From Bacillota bacterium (GTDB taxonomy: Bacteria > Bacillota > Bacilli > Alicyclobacillales > SLC66), in contig JAKACV010000005.1 in assembly GCA_021821085.1 (NCBI GenBank), forward strand, positions 32,909 through 96,908: a DNA stretch of 64,000 nucleotides, written 5' to 3'. The notes under the pieces were generated by a model, which made no database searches, was not told where the DNA came from, and was given only the letters and a program-made list of their open reading frames with translations. The position numbers were made by a program, and so were the translations under genes. Below are positions 63,796 to 64,000 of the stretch, piece after piece; the stretch's first letter is position 1; each line of letters begins with the position of its first letter.

Positions 63796-63872
63796 GTGCC
63801 CGTAGCTCAGCTGGATAGAGCGTTTGACTACGAATCAAAAGGTCGGGAGTTCGAATCTCTCCGGGCACGCCA
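63796..63872 (+). tRNA. tRNA-Arg (ACG)
   Basis: Acceptor GTGCCCG pairs with CGGGCAC, discriminator G, encoded CCA. Loop CTACGAA gives ACG, the target of TadA encoded at 3002. Confidence 0.96.
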
Positions 63873-63912
63873 TTATTGCCTAGTATGACATGATTGGTAA
63901 AGATATACACAT

Positions 63913-63986
63913 GCGGGTGTAGTTCAATGGTAGAACTCCAGCCTTCCAAGCTGATAGCGTGGGTTCGATTCCCATCACCCGCTCCA
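63913..63986 (+). tRNA. tRNA-Gly (TCC)
   Basis: Acceptor GCGGGTG pairs with CACCCGC, discriminator T, encoded CCA. Loop CTTCCAA gives TCC. Last complete feature of the window. Confidence 0.96.
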
Positions 63987-64000
63987 ACATTAAAAGAGAT

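Overview
The window looks like a piece of chromosome from an endospore-forming member of the Bacilli. The gene order from about 3 kb to the end follows the origin-proximal region of Bacillus subtilis (tadA, SRP RNA, dnaX, ebfC, recR, yaaL, bofA, gin, speA, tmk, darA, yaaR, holB, yabA, rsmI, abrB, metG, tatD, rnmV, rsmA, yabG, veg, sspF, ispE, purR, ridA, spoVG, glmU, prs, pth, fin, mfd, spoVT, spoVB, yabN, hup, rqcP, yabP, yabQ, divIC, yabR, spoIIE, yabS, yabT, tilS, hprT, ftsH, hslO, cysK, folP, folK, yazB, dusB, lysS, tRNAs). Moderate GC, many GTG/TTG starts, a short SRP RNA and a cyanophycin operon point away from Bacillus itself and towards a relative such as the Alicyclobacillaceae. That placement is inference; no 16S gene is present.

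Layout. 0-3 kb: a divergent guanylate-kinase-like gene and a convergent asparagine synthetase. 3-16 kb: tadA, tRNA-Ser and SRP RNA, an orphan histidine kinase, then replication, repair and small sporulation genes, with one MurJ/SpoVB-type flippase on the minus strand. 16-24 kb: abrB, an uninterrupted sigK, metG, RNA-maturation genes, yabG and veg. 24-28 kb: sspF followed by cphB-cphA (cyanophycinase and cyanophycin synthetase). 28-45 kb: ispE, purR, ridA, spoVG, glmU-prs-pth, fin, mfd, a PrsA-type lipoprotein, spoVT, spoVB, mazG-type yabN, hup, rqcP, yabP, yabQ, divIC and yabR. 45-54 kb: minus-strand comEB with a probable cmpA, then spoIIE, yabS, yabT, a two-gene ThrE-type exporter, tilS and hprT. 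54-64 kb: ftsH, hslO, cysK, folate genes, dusB, a broken transposase, greA, lysS and a tRNA operon (Gly, CAU, Arg, Gly).

Working together. Many genes serve sporulation: sigma-factor control (gin, fin, bofA, sigK, spoIIE), mother-cell and coat or cortex functions (yabG, yabP, yabQ, spoVB, cmpA) and forespore functions (sspF, spoVT). They are interleaved with housekeeping genes for DNA polymerase III loading, rRNA and tRNA modification, folate and nucleotide synthesis. Regulatory DNA is readable in places: a SigH promoter for spoVG that fits the consensus fully, a Spo0A-type spoIIE promoter with a 21-bp spacer, tandem SigA promoters for veg and several intrinsic terminators.

The clearest unexplained signal is a family of three near-identical 157-bp hairpin elements at 17232, 23625 and 27672. 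Each has imperfect terminal inverted repeats and its own 5-bp target duplication, which marks a recently mobile MITE-like element without a transposase. Two copies bracket the sspF-cphB-cphA segment.
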